Shown here one piece after another: positions 1-5,407 of a DNA stretch of 8,257 nt (position 1 is the stretch's first letter; each line of letters begins with the position of its first letter). The position numbers were made by a program, and so were the translations under genes. The DNA lies in NCBI GenBank assembly GCA_019313105.1, contig JAFDBW010000014.1, positions 1 through 8,257 of the forward strand, written 5' to 3'. Under the pieces are notes generated by a model. That model did not search any database and was not told the DNA's origin. It saw nothing but the letters and a program-made list of their open reading frames with translations. This stretch comes from Deltaproteobacteria bacterium (GTDB lineage Bacteria > Desulfobacterota > Desulfuromonadia > Desulfuromonadales > BM103).

Positions 1-326
1 AAAAGAAAGCTTTGCGCTGCGCTTGGCAAGTCTTGCTCGTAAGGGCGGCAGCATCAATCTAGTTAGTTGTAGTCGATTAAGAGTCTGCACTTCCCTCGCG
101 GGATCGAAGGCTCTTATGAGTCTCTCCTGGTGTGGAGGGTTGCAAAGCTTGTGATGTTTTTAGATTTTCCATTGTAAGACACATAGAAAAGTCAGGCCCT
201 TTGACACAGGGCCGGATCCCCATCACGGATGTTCTTGAAGTCTCGGAAATCAGGTAAAGGAGACGCCCTCCGCAAGGAGAAAGCCGGTTTTGACTTTGTA
301 ATTTAAATCACAGATTAAAATGATCA
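1..326. other. Intergenic region without a supported gene
   Basis: No reading frame here looks like a real gene. On the minus strand a 31-codon ORF (77-172) has no ribosome-binding site, and a second ORF opens at 54 and runs off the left edge without a ribosome-binding site. On the plus strand the frame starting at base 2 stays open to about 150 but has no start in the window and an unconvincing composition. The region is more AT-rich than the genes to its right. It holds inverted repeats, described separately at 188-297. If a gene lies to the left of the window, this stretch could be its upstream or downstream flank. Confidence 0.5.
188..297 (+). other. Possible structured RNA element (unrecognised)
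   Basis: Several inverted repeats nest inside one closing stem. The arms 188-194 (AAAGTCA) and 291-297 (TGACTTT) are perfectly complementary over 7 bp. Just inside is a 6-bp hairpin, 195-200 with 208-213 (GGCCCT/AGGGCC, 7-nt loop). Further in are a 5-bp hairpin, 240-244 with 260-264 (GTCTC/GAGAC), and a 4-bp hairpin capped by a GCAA tetraloop, 268-271 with 276-279. A GNRA loop and an enclosing stem are typical of structured RNAs. However, the sequence does not match the conserved cores I know for c-di-GMP, SAM, cobalamin, TPP or glycine riboswitches, SRP RNA, tmRNA or RNase P RNA. The strand is uncertain. On the minus strand the 195-213 hairpin is followed by a modest T-rich stretch, so that part could instead be a terminator. 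Confidence 0.3.
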
Positions 327-355
327 AGGGCAACAGATTAACCACCTGTTGCCCT
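327..355 (-). terminator. Stem-loop downstream of the cytochrome gene, probable terminator
   Basis: A perfect 9-bp inverted repeat, GGGCAACAG (328-336) with CTGTTGCCC (346-354), is extended by one A-T pair and has a 9-nt loop. It lies about 35 bp beyond the stop codon of the leftward cytochrome gene, where an operon terminator is expected. The T-tract after the stem on the minus strand is poor (TTGATCATTTT), so termination may be inefficient or Rho-assisted. Confidence 0.55.
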
Positions 356-389
356 AAGCTCCATTGAAGCTCCAACTCTCAACCAGCAA

Positions 390-743
390 CTACTTCAGTT
401 CCGTTGGCGATTCCTGGTCCTCCTTGAGCGGCGAACCCCAGAAAGTTCCAAGGACCTTTTGATCGCGTTCGCTGAGGATGGCCCCCCGTTCAATCATGCG
501 TTGCATGAGCTCTTCTAGGTCGGCCTTCTGGCCGATTGCCTCATCCACCCTTGCCCTCGTATGACAGATAGTGCAGCGAGCTTCAATAGTATTCTGAAAC
601 TCACCACTCTCCGGCAGGCGATGGGGATCGTGTACGGCTCCGGGAACAGCGGCCGCTGTCATGGGCAAGAGCAACAAGCCAATCAAAAGTGCCGATCGAT
701 TAAATCTGCTATTCACGCACATAGGTATCAATATCCGTTTCAT
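390..743 (-). CDS. Small periplasmic monoheme c-type cytochrome
   Basis: The 117-residue product has an N-terminal signal peptide (hydrophobic run at about residues 18-32, ending TAAA, with cleavage likely near residues 32-33). It has one heme-attachment motif, CTICH, at residues 57-61. C57 and C60 would bind heme covalently and H61 would be the proximal ligand. M80 and M83 are candidates for the distal ligand. The protein is therefore expected to be an exported electron carrier or sensor heme protein. The tail (about residues 86-107, with LGTFWGSPLK) has no function I can assign. The gene starts inside the upstream ferritin-like gene. The start at 743 gives a 35-bp overlap. An internal ATG at 722, or a GTG at 716 that directly overlaps the upstream stop, would still leave a complete signal peptide. 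None of the three has a good ribosome-binding site, which suggests translational coupling. The heme motif is certain; the physiological partner is unknown. Confidence 0.8.
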   Translation of the reverse strand: MKRILIPMCVNSRFNRSALLIGLLLLPMTAAAVPGAVHDPHRLPESGEFQNTIEARCTICHTRARVDEAIGQKADLEELMQRMIERGAILSERDQKVLGTFWGSPLKEDQESPTELK

Positions 744-1206
744 GGACCATGCCCATCATGTGGGCATATTCCGACTCAATTATCGCATAATGGTTCTCTG
801 TCTCCCGGGCCATCCGCTCGAATACGGCGCGGACAGCAGGGTCGACGATGCGGGACGCCGTCATGAGAAGACTTTTTACCAGGTCTTCCTCTTCCTTCAG
901 CGCCAACTCCATGGCTTTGCGCTCATGGACATTCTCGTCAAGGGCCTTTTCCAGATGCTTGAGCATGACATGACCCTTGGATGGCGGCGTGGAGATAAAA
1001 TCCTCGAAAGAACCGAGGTCACTGCCCGTATAGATATCGAAAAAATGACCTGCATGCTCGCGCTCTTCTTTGGCCAACTGCTCAAAGATCTTTTTGCCGC
1101 GCTCATTATTGGTCAACGCCGCTGCCTTGAGGTAGAAGTCCATGACATCTTTTTCGGTTTGGATTGCCTGCTTGATCGCATCGAGCAGACTTGGCTGCTG
1201 GTTCAT
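709..1206 (-). CDS. Ferritin-like / rubrerythrin-type domain protein
   Basis: The 165-residue, mostly helical, soluble protein looks like a four-helix-bundle ferritin-like protein. Helix 1 has the EKDVMDFY pattern (E18). Helix 2 has KEEREHAGHF with an ExxH pair at E48/H51. Helix 3 has ERKAMELALKEEE (E95, E100, E105-E107). Helix 4 has ARETENHYAIIE (E135, E137, H139). These acidic and His residues are placed as in diiron rubrerythrin-like proteins, which handle iron or reduce peroxide. There is no rubredoxin-like CxxC domain, so it is not a full rubrerythrin and would need an outside electron donor. In the second half the strict ExxH spacing is altered (T136 where E is usual), so metal binding is probable but not certain. 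The start has a strong ribosome-binding site. It overlaps the downstream cytochrome gene, and the exported cytochrome is not an obvious direct cytoplasmic partner. Confidence 0.8.
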   Translation of the reverse strand: MNQQPSLLDAIKQAIQTEKDVMDFYLKAAALTNNERGKKIFEQLAKEEREHAGHFFDIYTGSDLGSFEDFISTPPSKGHVMLKHLEKALDENVHERKAMELALKEEEDLVKSLLMTASRIVDPAVRAVFERMARETENHYAIIESEYAHMMGMVHETDIDTYVRE

Positions 1207-1212
1207 CCAGCT

Positions 1213-1219
1213 CTCCTTT
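1213..1219 (-). promoter_or_regulatory. Ribosome-binding site of the ferritin-like gene
   Basis: AAAGGAG on the minus strand lies 6 nt before the ATG at 1206. It is the clearest Shine-Dalgarno in this block and fixes the start of the ferritin-like gene. The overlapping downstream cytochrome gene has nothing comparable. Confidence 0.8.
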
Positions 1220-1229
1220 CAAGATGGTA

Positions 1230-1266
1230 ATCGGCATGATTCTCTTGTTTGCGATACTCTGCCGAT
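1230..1266 (-). repeat. Inverted repeat in the leader of the ferritin-like gene
   Basis: The 7-bp arms ATCGGCA (1230-1236) and TGCCGAT (1260-1266) are separated by 23 bp, so their centres are 30 bp apart, close to three helical turns. They lie between the PilZ gene stop and the ribosome-binding site of the ferritin-like gene. They could be a stem-loop in the transcript or paired protein-binding half-sites. No convincing -35/-10 pair was found in the same gap, so whether this gene has its own promoter is open. A 7-bp repeat at this distance can arise by chance. Confidence 0.3.
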
Positions 1267-1294
1267 ACAAACAGATAAACGTCTGACCGTTTGA

Positions 1295-1681
1295 CTACTC
1301 TGACGGCTCTTTCACTTGATCCTCGACCCATGCGTCAATTTTATCACCGTCCGCATCGGCAAGATCGAGGAAGCGCATCCCCATCCCCGGCTCATGAGGG
1401 TGCTTTTTCTGATAGTGTCGTTTCCAGAGCACCTCACAGCGGCATCGGATCACATGCTTGGGTTTGACCGGTAAGGTCAACTCAATCGTGAACTCTTCGC
1501 CTAGCTCGCGGGGCTTTACCGTAGCGATGAAAAGCCCTCCCCGGCTGATATTCTTGGCATAACCGAAAAAGGTTTTCTGACCGTCTTCAATCGGGATTTT
1601 TTCAACGATCAGGGGCACCCGCGTGGCAAGACGCAGGTTCTTCTGCTCCGCTTCAAACTCGGGGAGGTTTGGTTCATTCAT
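1295..1681 (-). CDS. PilZ-domain protein, probable c-di-GMP receptor
   Basis: The 128-residue protein is essentially one PilZ domain. It shows both halves of the c-di-GMP-binding signature: RLATR (R17 and R21, numbered from the start used here) and NISRGG (N44, S46, G49). A beta-rich barrel sequence follows, ending with GMGMRFLDL, a usual PilZ closing strand. No signal peptide, membrane segment or output domain is present, so it probably acts as a stand-alone c-di-GMP-responsive adaptor in the cytoplasm. The short, acidic C-terminal helix could contact a partner. Two ATGs lie six bases apart (1687 and 1681). The purine-rich AAAGAGG abuts the first with no spacing but sits 6 nt before the second, so 1681 is preferred. 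An extended -10 promoter candidate precedes it. The process it controls is not visible from the context. Confidence 0.88.
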   Translation of the reverse strand: MNEPNLPEFEAEQKNLRLATRVPLIVEKIPIEDGQKTFFGYAKNISRGGLFIATVKPRELGEEFTIELTLPVKPKHVIRCRCEVLWKRHYQKKHPHEPGMGMRFLDLADADGDKIDAWVEDQVKEPSE

Positions 1682-1697
1682 CGGCATCCTCTTTACT

Positions 1698-1715
1698 CTA
1701 CCCGCAGAAGGGTAG
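1698..1715 (-). repeat. Hairpin in the PilZ gene 5' leader
   Basis: The perfect 6-bp arms CTACCC (1698-1703) and GGGTAG (1710-1715) flank a 6-nt loop. The hairpin lies just upstream of the ribosome-binding site of the PilZ gene and downstream of its proposed promoter. It has no T-tract on either strand, so it is not a good terminator. It may affect translation initiation or mRNA stability, or have no function. Confidence 0.4.
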
Positions 1716-1734
1716 GGTCGGTGACGTTACCTGC

Positions 1735-1743
1735 ATCATAGCA
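1735..1743 (-). promoter_or_regulatory. Extended -10 promoter candidate for the PilZ gene
   Basis: On the minus strand the sequence reads TGCTATGAT, an extended -10 element (TGn plus TATGAT) with five of six matches to TATAAT. It is preceded by A-rich sequence (GAAAATCTAAAAA, 1748-1760). The -35 at 17-bp spacing is poor. A perfect TTGACA exists at 1768-1773, but its 27-bp spacing is too long for a normal promoter. If used, this promoter would start transcription near 1728 and separate the PilZ gene from the upstream glycosyltransferase transcript. Confidence 0.4.
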
Positions 1744-1776
1744 CAGCTTTTTAGATTTTCGATCGTTTGTCAAGTA

Positions 1777-3039
1777 CTATGCCATATCTGCGACACGTAG
1801 CGCCTCCAGCATACCCCCCAGAGAGGCCGGCGCAACACAACCCTGCCATGTGAAATATTCCGGCAGGATCTCCTCCGGTTCGCCACGTCCGAACTCCGAA
1901 TCGCACAATAAGTGAATCAATCGCAACGTCCTGAAGCCGTCGAACCAGACATGAAATGCCTGCTGAAGCCGGGGAAGGTGTTGATGAGTCTTCTGCATTC
2001 CCGGCCAGGCCGACTGCCAGTCGAGTTGATCGAGATAGCCTGACAGCACAGGCGAGATCTCTGTCGCAAGGAGGAGAATCTGTTCAGCGTTAGCCGAAAT
2101 GTTGTATTCAACGAGCTTCAACCAGTCGGACAAGGTGCGAAAAGCAGCAACCGGATAGAAGCGCACACCCTGGTTGTCGCCGGCGAGAAGCCTGGCCATG
2201 CTGCGACCGGTGCCGAAAGGAACCCGCTCTGAAACACGCGGCTCCGGGTAGACTAAAGTGCCTGACAACAGGCCGACACCATCCGTCTTGGCCAGCTTCT
2301 GCAGAAAATAAAAGTCTTCACCGGCCCTGCGACTGTTCATTCCTCCGCAGCGCACATAAGCGGACGCCCGACAAGCCATGGCGCTGCCAACCGTGTTGAA
2401 GGCATATGGTGACCCGGCCAGGCGCAGGCCGTATACATAGCTGCGCAGGAAAAGCTCGTAGCGATCAATGGCGGCCTGCTGGTCCGGGTCGACCCCCGGC
2501 TGGTGTCGATACGGTAGCACCGCAGCACCTTTGGACGACAGAAGAAAATGCCGATCAATGGTCTGCAGATAATTATCTTCTACCAGGGTATCGGCATCGA
2601 GCCCGACCAGAAGGGGATCTCCAGACCAGTCCAGAGATGGCAAAGCCAGATCCATTCCGAGCTTCCGGGCAAAACCGACTCCCGCCCGATGTGCGGGCAC
2701 TTCCAGGCCGGGGCTGACCGCATCGACCCAGGCCAGACAGAGATCCGACCCGCGCGCGTAATCACTCAACCGGGCAAGGTCGATTTCATTCTGCAGTCTG
2801 ATCTGCCTGTCTGCCCGCTGGCCATGGTTGCAGACAACCACGACCAGAAAACGGTTTGTCCACTCAGGGGGATTATCGGACAGACTACGCAGGGTCGCAA
2901 AGAGACGATCCCCTTCGGCGAGCGACGGCACCACAACCGCACCGCGAAAGTCGGACCGGGCCTCTCCGGCAAGTTGCCAAGGTCCCTTGATCCCGTTTCT
3001 GTCGAGATAACGTTGTGTGGCAACAGGAGGGGCGGTCAT
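1777..3039 (-). CDS. Glycosyltransferase, GT2-like (GT-A fold), substrate unknown
   Basis: The 420-residue cytoplasmic protein has an N-terminal GT-A-type catalytic domain. The first strand and nucleotide-binding loop are at about residues 33-42 (GAVVVPSLAE). The sequence GVGFARKLGMDLAL is at 120-133. The metal-binding DxD is at D148-A-D150 within LVGLDADTLVEDNYL. A probable catalytic GED motif is at 240-242 within AGEDFYFLQKL. About 170 further residues are largely helical and have no domain I recognise. There is no signal peptide or clear membrane segment. The donor and acceptor cannot be named from sequence. The start overlaps the miaA stop by ATGA, with an AGGA about 9 nt upstream inside miaA, so the two genes are probably translated together. 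No obvious terminator follows it. It is confidently GT2-like; a role in envelope polysaccharide or small-molecule glycosylation is only a guess. Confidence 0.75.
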   Translation of the reverse strand: MTAPPVATQRYLDRNGIKGPWQLAGEARSDFRGAVVVPSLAEGDRLFATLRSLSDNPPEWTNRFLVVVVCNHGQRADRQIRLQNEIDLARLSDYARGSDLCLAWVDAVSPGLEVPAHRAGVGFARKLGMDLALPSLDWSGDPLLVGLDADTLVEDNYLQTIDRHFLLSSKGAAVLPYRHQPGVDPDQQAAIDRYELFLRSYVYGLRLAGSPYAFNTVGSAMACRASAYVRCGGMNSRRAGEDFYFLQKLAKTDGVGLLSGTLVYPEPRVSERVPFGTGRSMARLLAGDNQGVRFYPVAAFRTLSDWLKLVEYNISANAEQILLLATEISPVLSGYLDQLDWQSAWPGMQKTHQHLPRLQQAFHVWFDGFRTLRLIHLLCDSEFGRGEPEEILPEYFTWQGCVAPASLGGMLEALRVADMA

Positions 3040-3959
3040 TCAATCACATCCTGACAGGCAGCAAGGAGGCCAGTGACAGGGTCCTTTTCCGCGTCAAGCC
3101 AACAGATATCAACCCCCTGTCGCTGCATGCGCCGGAACCAGGTCTCCTGGCGTTTGGCAAACTGGTGAATAGCGCTGTTGAGTTTCTGAAAAAGGTCGTT
3201 GCGAGTGAACATACCCTGCAGATACCGGGCGACAAAGCGGTATTCGAGCCCGAAATAATCGAGAGTCTCCCAGGAGACTCCTGCCGCATGCAGGCCCTCG
3301 ACCTCTTCGATCATGCCGTGGTCAAGACGTTCGCGAAGCCTCCGGGTGATCCTCTGCCTTAAGACGTCTCTTTGCCAGCGCAAACCGAAAACCCGCGGCG
3401 ACAAATCCGGCCAATCGATCGGCTCGGCGACAGGTTGTTTTTCACCTTCAGCGATCTCGATTGCCCTGGTCAGCCGTTCACGATCAGTCAGATCAGTTGT
3501 ATTGTGCAGCTCAGGACGCAACTTGCACAGACGTTCGACGAGATTGTCAAGTTCCAGATCTTCAAGCTCCTGGCGCAAAGACAGGTTTTTCTCGACTTTG
3601 ACCAGGTCATAACCACGCAGGACGGCATCGAGATAGAGCCCCGTCCCTCCGGCCAGGATCGGCAGACTTCCGCGGCTGACAACCTCGTCATACGCGCGCT
3701 TGAACTCCTGGACAAAGTTGAACAGGCTGAATTCGCAACCGGGGTCAATAATATCGATGAGATGATATGGCGTTTCGCCGTACTCCGCCAGGTCTTTGCC
3801 GCTGCCGATATCCAGGCCGCGGTAAACCTGTCGTGAGTCCGCCGAGATAATCTCACCGTTAAGATGGCGGGCGGCCTGTACCGCCAGATGAGTTTTACCT
3901 GAGGCCGTCGGCCCGAGGATAACCAGAAGATTCATAACCGGGCCAGATCCCTTAGGCAT
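3036..3959 (-). CDS. miaA: tRNA dimethylallyltransferase (MiaA), divergent clade
   Basis: MiaA transfers a dimethylallyl group to N6 of A37 in tRNAs that read codons starting with U. The 307-residue protein has the P-loop GPTASGKT (16-23), ADSRQVYRGLDIG with the catalytic Asp at D41, GGTGLY (104-109), TDRERLTRAIE (158-168) and AKRQETWFRR (268-277), all family hallmarks, and normal length. It differs from the textbook form: IGSGKDLAEY replaces the usual IGTAKP region, and FGLEYRFV (236-243) replaces the usual IGYKE region. From memory these variants mark a second MiaA subgroup that occurs beside, or instead of, the canonical enzyme in some bacteria. The start at 3959 is not firm: M9 (3935) better matches the usual N-terminus, but neither site has a good ribosome-binding site. 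It is the first gene of the leftward block and overlaps the glycosyltransferase gene. Confidence 0.88.
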   Translation of the reverse strand: MPKGSGPVMNLLVILGPTASGKTHLAVQAARHLNGEIISADSRQVYRGLDIGSGKDLAEYGETPYHLIDIIDPGCEFSLFNFVQEFKRAYDEVVSRGSLPILAGGTGLYLDAVLRGYDLVKVEKNLSLRQELEDLELDNLVERLCKLRPELHNTTDLTDRERLTRAIEIAEGEKQPVAEPIDWPDLSPRVFGLRWQRDVLRQRITRRLRERLDHGMIEEVEGLHAAGVSWETLDYFGLEYRFVARYLQGMFTRNDLFQKLNSAIHQFAKRQETWFRRMQRQGVDICWLDAEKDPVTGLLAACQDVIE

Positions 3960-3988
3960 TGTGATAAAAACCCGACAGTCAAGGTCAA

Positions 3989-4017
3989 GTTATAACCGGA
4001 TCGCCTTCTGATGACAA
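3989..4017 (-). promoter_or_regulatory. Sigma-70-type promoter for miaA
   Basis: On the minus strand TTGTCA (4012-4017) and TATAAC (3989-3994) are exactly 17 bp apart, each with five of six consensus matches. Transcription would start near 3982, about 22 nt before the first possible miaA ATG and 46 nt before the second. This is the best promoter in the window and marks the head of the leftward miaA-glycosyltransferase unit. Confidence 0.6.
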
Positions 4018-4035
4018 CGCGTATTCCTGGTAAGC

Positions 4036-4064
4036 TTTCCTCGCGACGGGAAATCTGCTATACA
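4036..4064 (+). promoter_or_regulatory. Extended -10 promoter candidate for pcnB
   Basis: TGC followed by TATACA (4059-4064) forms an extended -10 element. The -35 at 17-bp spacing, TTTCCT (4036-4041), is weak. Predicted start of transcription is near 4071, giving a leader of about 48 nt before the pcnB ATG. A nearby alternative is TTGACT (4068-4073) with a poor -10 downstream. The proposed miaA promoter lies back-to-back on the other strand. Confidence 0.4.
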
Positions 4065-4085
4065 GTGTTGACTTTAATGACCCGA

Positions 4086-4095
4086 TGATTAATCA
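4086..4095. promoter_or_regulatory. Perfect 10-bp palindrome in the pcnB leader
   Basis: TGATTAATCA is a perfect palindrome between the proposed pcnB promoter and its ATG. It recalls FNR/CRP-family half-sites (TTGAT/ATCAA), but the spacing is 2 bp rather than 4, so it is not a standard FNR box. It could be an operator for another dimeric regulator or a chance AT-rich palindrome. Confidence 0.25.
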
Positions 4096-4118
4096 AATCA
4101 CGAATATCCCGGAACCAG

Positions 4119-5399
4119 ATGTCTATTTCCTCACCAGGCTCGGGGGCAGACGCTGATAGCGCTAAGCGACTGTCCCGTTCAGAGCACAAGATCTCCCGCC
4201 GCCGGATCGACGAGAACACCCTCAAAGTTCTCTACCGGCTGCACCGCCACGGCTACAAAGCCTACCTGGTCGGTGGCAGCGTCCGGGATCTGCTGCTTGA
4301 CAGGACTCCCAAGGATTTCGACATCGGCACCGACGCGACTCCACAACAGGTCAAGCAACTGTTTCGCAACTGCTTCCTGGTCGGGCGCCGGTTCCGGCTC
4401 GCCCATATCAGGTTCGGCGGCGACCAGGTTATAGAAGTCGCAACCTTCCGCCGCCATCCCAAACCTGAAGAATTCCCGGAGGACCCTGACGAACACGGGT
4501 TTTTCATGCAGAACCAGTTCGGCACTCCCCGGGAGGACGCTTTCCGTCGCGACTTTACCATCAACGCCCTGTTCTATGACATCGCCGACTTTTCGATCAT
4601 AGACCATGTCGGCGGGTTAGACGACCTTGAGAAGCGTCGCCTCCGCGTCATCGGCGACCCGAAGATTCGGTTCGAGGAAGACCCGGTGCGCATGCTGCGC
4701 GCACTTGAGTTCAGCGCACGTCTGGACTTTTCTCTCGATCACAGCACACTTACGACGATCACCGAACAGGCACCGTTGATTGCCGAAGCAGCAACGGCCA
4801 GAATCCGCGAGGAACTGCTGGAGCTTTTCCGTCACGGCGTCGGCGCGGAGGTACTGCAACAGGCCCAAACCCTCGGACTGATGCAGCCGATGATGGGCGG
4901 CTATATGCCGGGGAAGGTGACCTTCAGATTATTGCACGAGATCAACCGGTATTTTCTAAAACTCGGCAAGGTCGACGAAGCGGTACTCCTTGCCACCCTC
5001 TTTATCGATCACTTCTGGCAGAAATGCCCGGTCAAGGCGTCAATTCCGATCAACGAGGTTGTGCAATCCGCCGGACATCTGATGACCCCCTACTGCGCCC
5101 ACTTTCACCTGGCCCACGGTCTGCGCCACCAGGCCCGCGAGCTGCTGGTCGGCTGCTATCGCTTTGCCCGCGGCTTGGGGCATCGTGGACAGAAGCGCTT
5201 CCTGCAAAACCCGGTGACACCTCTTGCCCTGGAAATGTTTCGCCTGTGGACAGAGGCCAGCGGCGGCGACAGGGCATTACTGGGCACCTGGCAGAAGGCG
5301 CTGCATACCCGTGACGAAATATCCCATCAACCTTCCAGAGACGCCACCCGGCGCACCCGCCGGAGGCCCCGGCGGCGACGCCAGAGCAACCCGGCATAA
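4119..5399 (+). CDS. pcnB: Poly(A) polymerase I (PcnB-type nucleotidyltransferase)
   Basis: The enzyme adds A residues to RNA 3' ends, which promotes RNA decay. The 426-residue protein starts with a low-complexity leader (1-24). The head domain follows: HGYKAYLVGGSVRDLLL (44-60, with the GG nucleotide-binding turn), then KDFDIGT with the metal-binding D66 and D68, then RRFRLAHIRFG (90-100). RRDFTINAL (143-151) supplies the third acidic residue, and EEDPVRMLRALEFSARLDF is the neck region. The C-terminus is strongly basic (RRTRRRPRRRR), as in PcnB and unlike most CCA-adding enzymes. This tail, the length and the RRFRLAHIRFG segment favour poly(A) polymerase. CCA addition cannot be excluded from sequence alone, because the two activities share a fold. 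The ribosome-binding site (GGAA) is weak. It is transcribed away from miaA and converges on the transglutaminase gene with only 8 bp between stop codons. Confidence 0.87.
   Translation: MSISSPGSGADADSAKRLSRSEHKISRRRIDENTLKVLYRLHRHGYKAYLVGGSVRDLLLDRTPKDFDIGTDATPQQVKQLFRNCFLVGRRFRLAHIRFGGDQVIEVATFRRHPKPEEFPEDPDEHGFFMQNQFGTPREDAFRRDFTINALFYDIADFSIIDHVGGLDDLEKRRLRVIGDPKIRFEEDPVRMLRALEFSARLDFSLDHSTLTTITEQAPLIAEAATARIREELLELFRHGVGAEVLQQAQTLGLMQPMMGGYMPGKVTFRLLHEINRYFLKLGKVDEAVLLATLFIDHFWQKCPVKASIPINEVVQSAGHLMTPYCAHFHLAHGLRHQARELLVGCYRFARGLGHRGQKRFLQNPVTPLALEMFRLWTEASGGDRALLGTWQKALHTRDEISHQPSRDATRRTRRRPRRRRQSNPA
5357..5375 (+). repeat. GC-rich hairpin in the pcnB 3' end
   Basis: CCGCCGG (5357-5363) and CCGGCGG (5369-5375) form a perfect 7-bp stem with a 5-nt loop inside the arginine-rich tail codons. 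A run of seven T follows only at 5413-5419, about 38 nt later, so this is not a standard intrinsic terminator. No other terminator was found between the converging genes. The T run also encodes the final Lys-Lys of the transglutaminase on the other strand. Confidence 0.3.
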
Positions 5400-5407
5400 T
5401 TAAAAGT

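Noticed and set aside
22..38. Sigma-54 promoter-like TTGGCAAGTCTTGCT
   Set aside because: The GG and GC elements are 2 bp closer than the -24/-12 spacing requires, and no gene follows.
1..54. Minus-strand ORF start (MLPPLRARLAKR) running off the left edge, and an open plus-strand frame at 2-150
   Set aside because: Only 18 codons of the minus ORF are visible, without a ribosome-binding site; the plus frame has no start in the window. Both look like non-coding sequence.
103..150. SAM-I riboswitch-like start (CTCTTATGAG and GGTGTGGAGGG)
   Set aside because: Only short segments resemble the consensus; the conserved core after GGAGGG is missing.
77..172. 31-codon minus-strand ORF starting MENLKTSQAL
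   Set aside because: It has no ribosome-binding site and no recognisable features, and ORFs of this length are frequent by chance.
240..300. c-di-GMP (GEMM) riboswitch, prompted by GACGC and AAAGCC fragments and the PilZ gene nearby
   Set aside because: The conserved order and spacing of the GEMM core are absent on both strands.
661..1230. 189-codon plus-strand ORF opposite the ferritin-like gene
   Set aside because: It is antisense to a gene with clear family motifs and has no recognisable domain.
1735..1773. Promoter from the perfect TTGACA (1768-1773) with TATGAT (1735-1740)
   Set aside because: The 27-bp spacing is far beyond the 16-18 bp normal range; only the extended -10 reading was kept.
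2548..3054. 168-codon plus-strand ORF opposite the glycosyltransferase gene
   Set aside because: It is antisense to the GT-A core with its DxD motif and has no domain signature.
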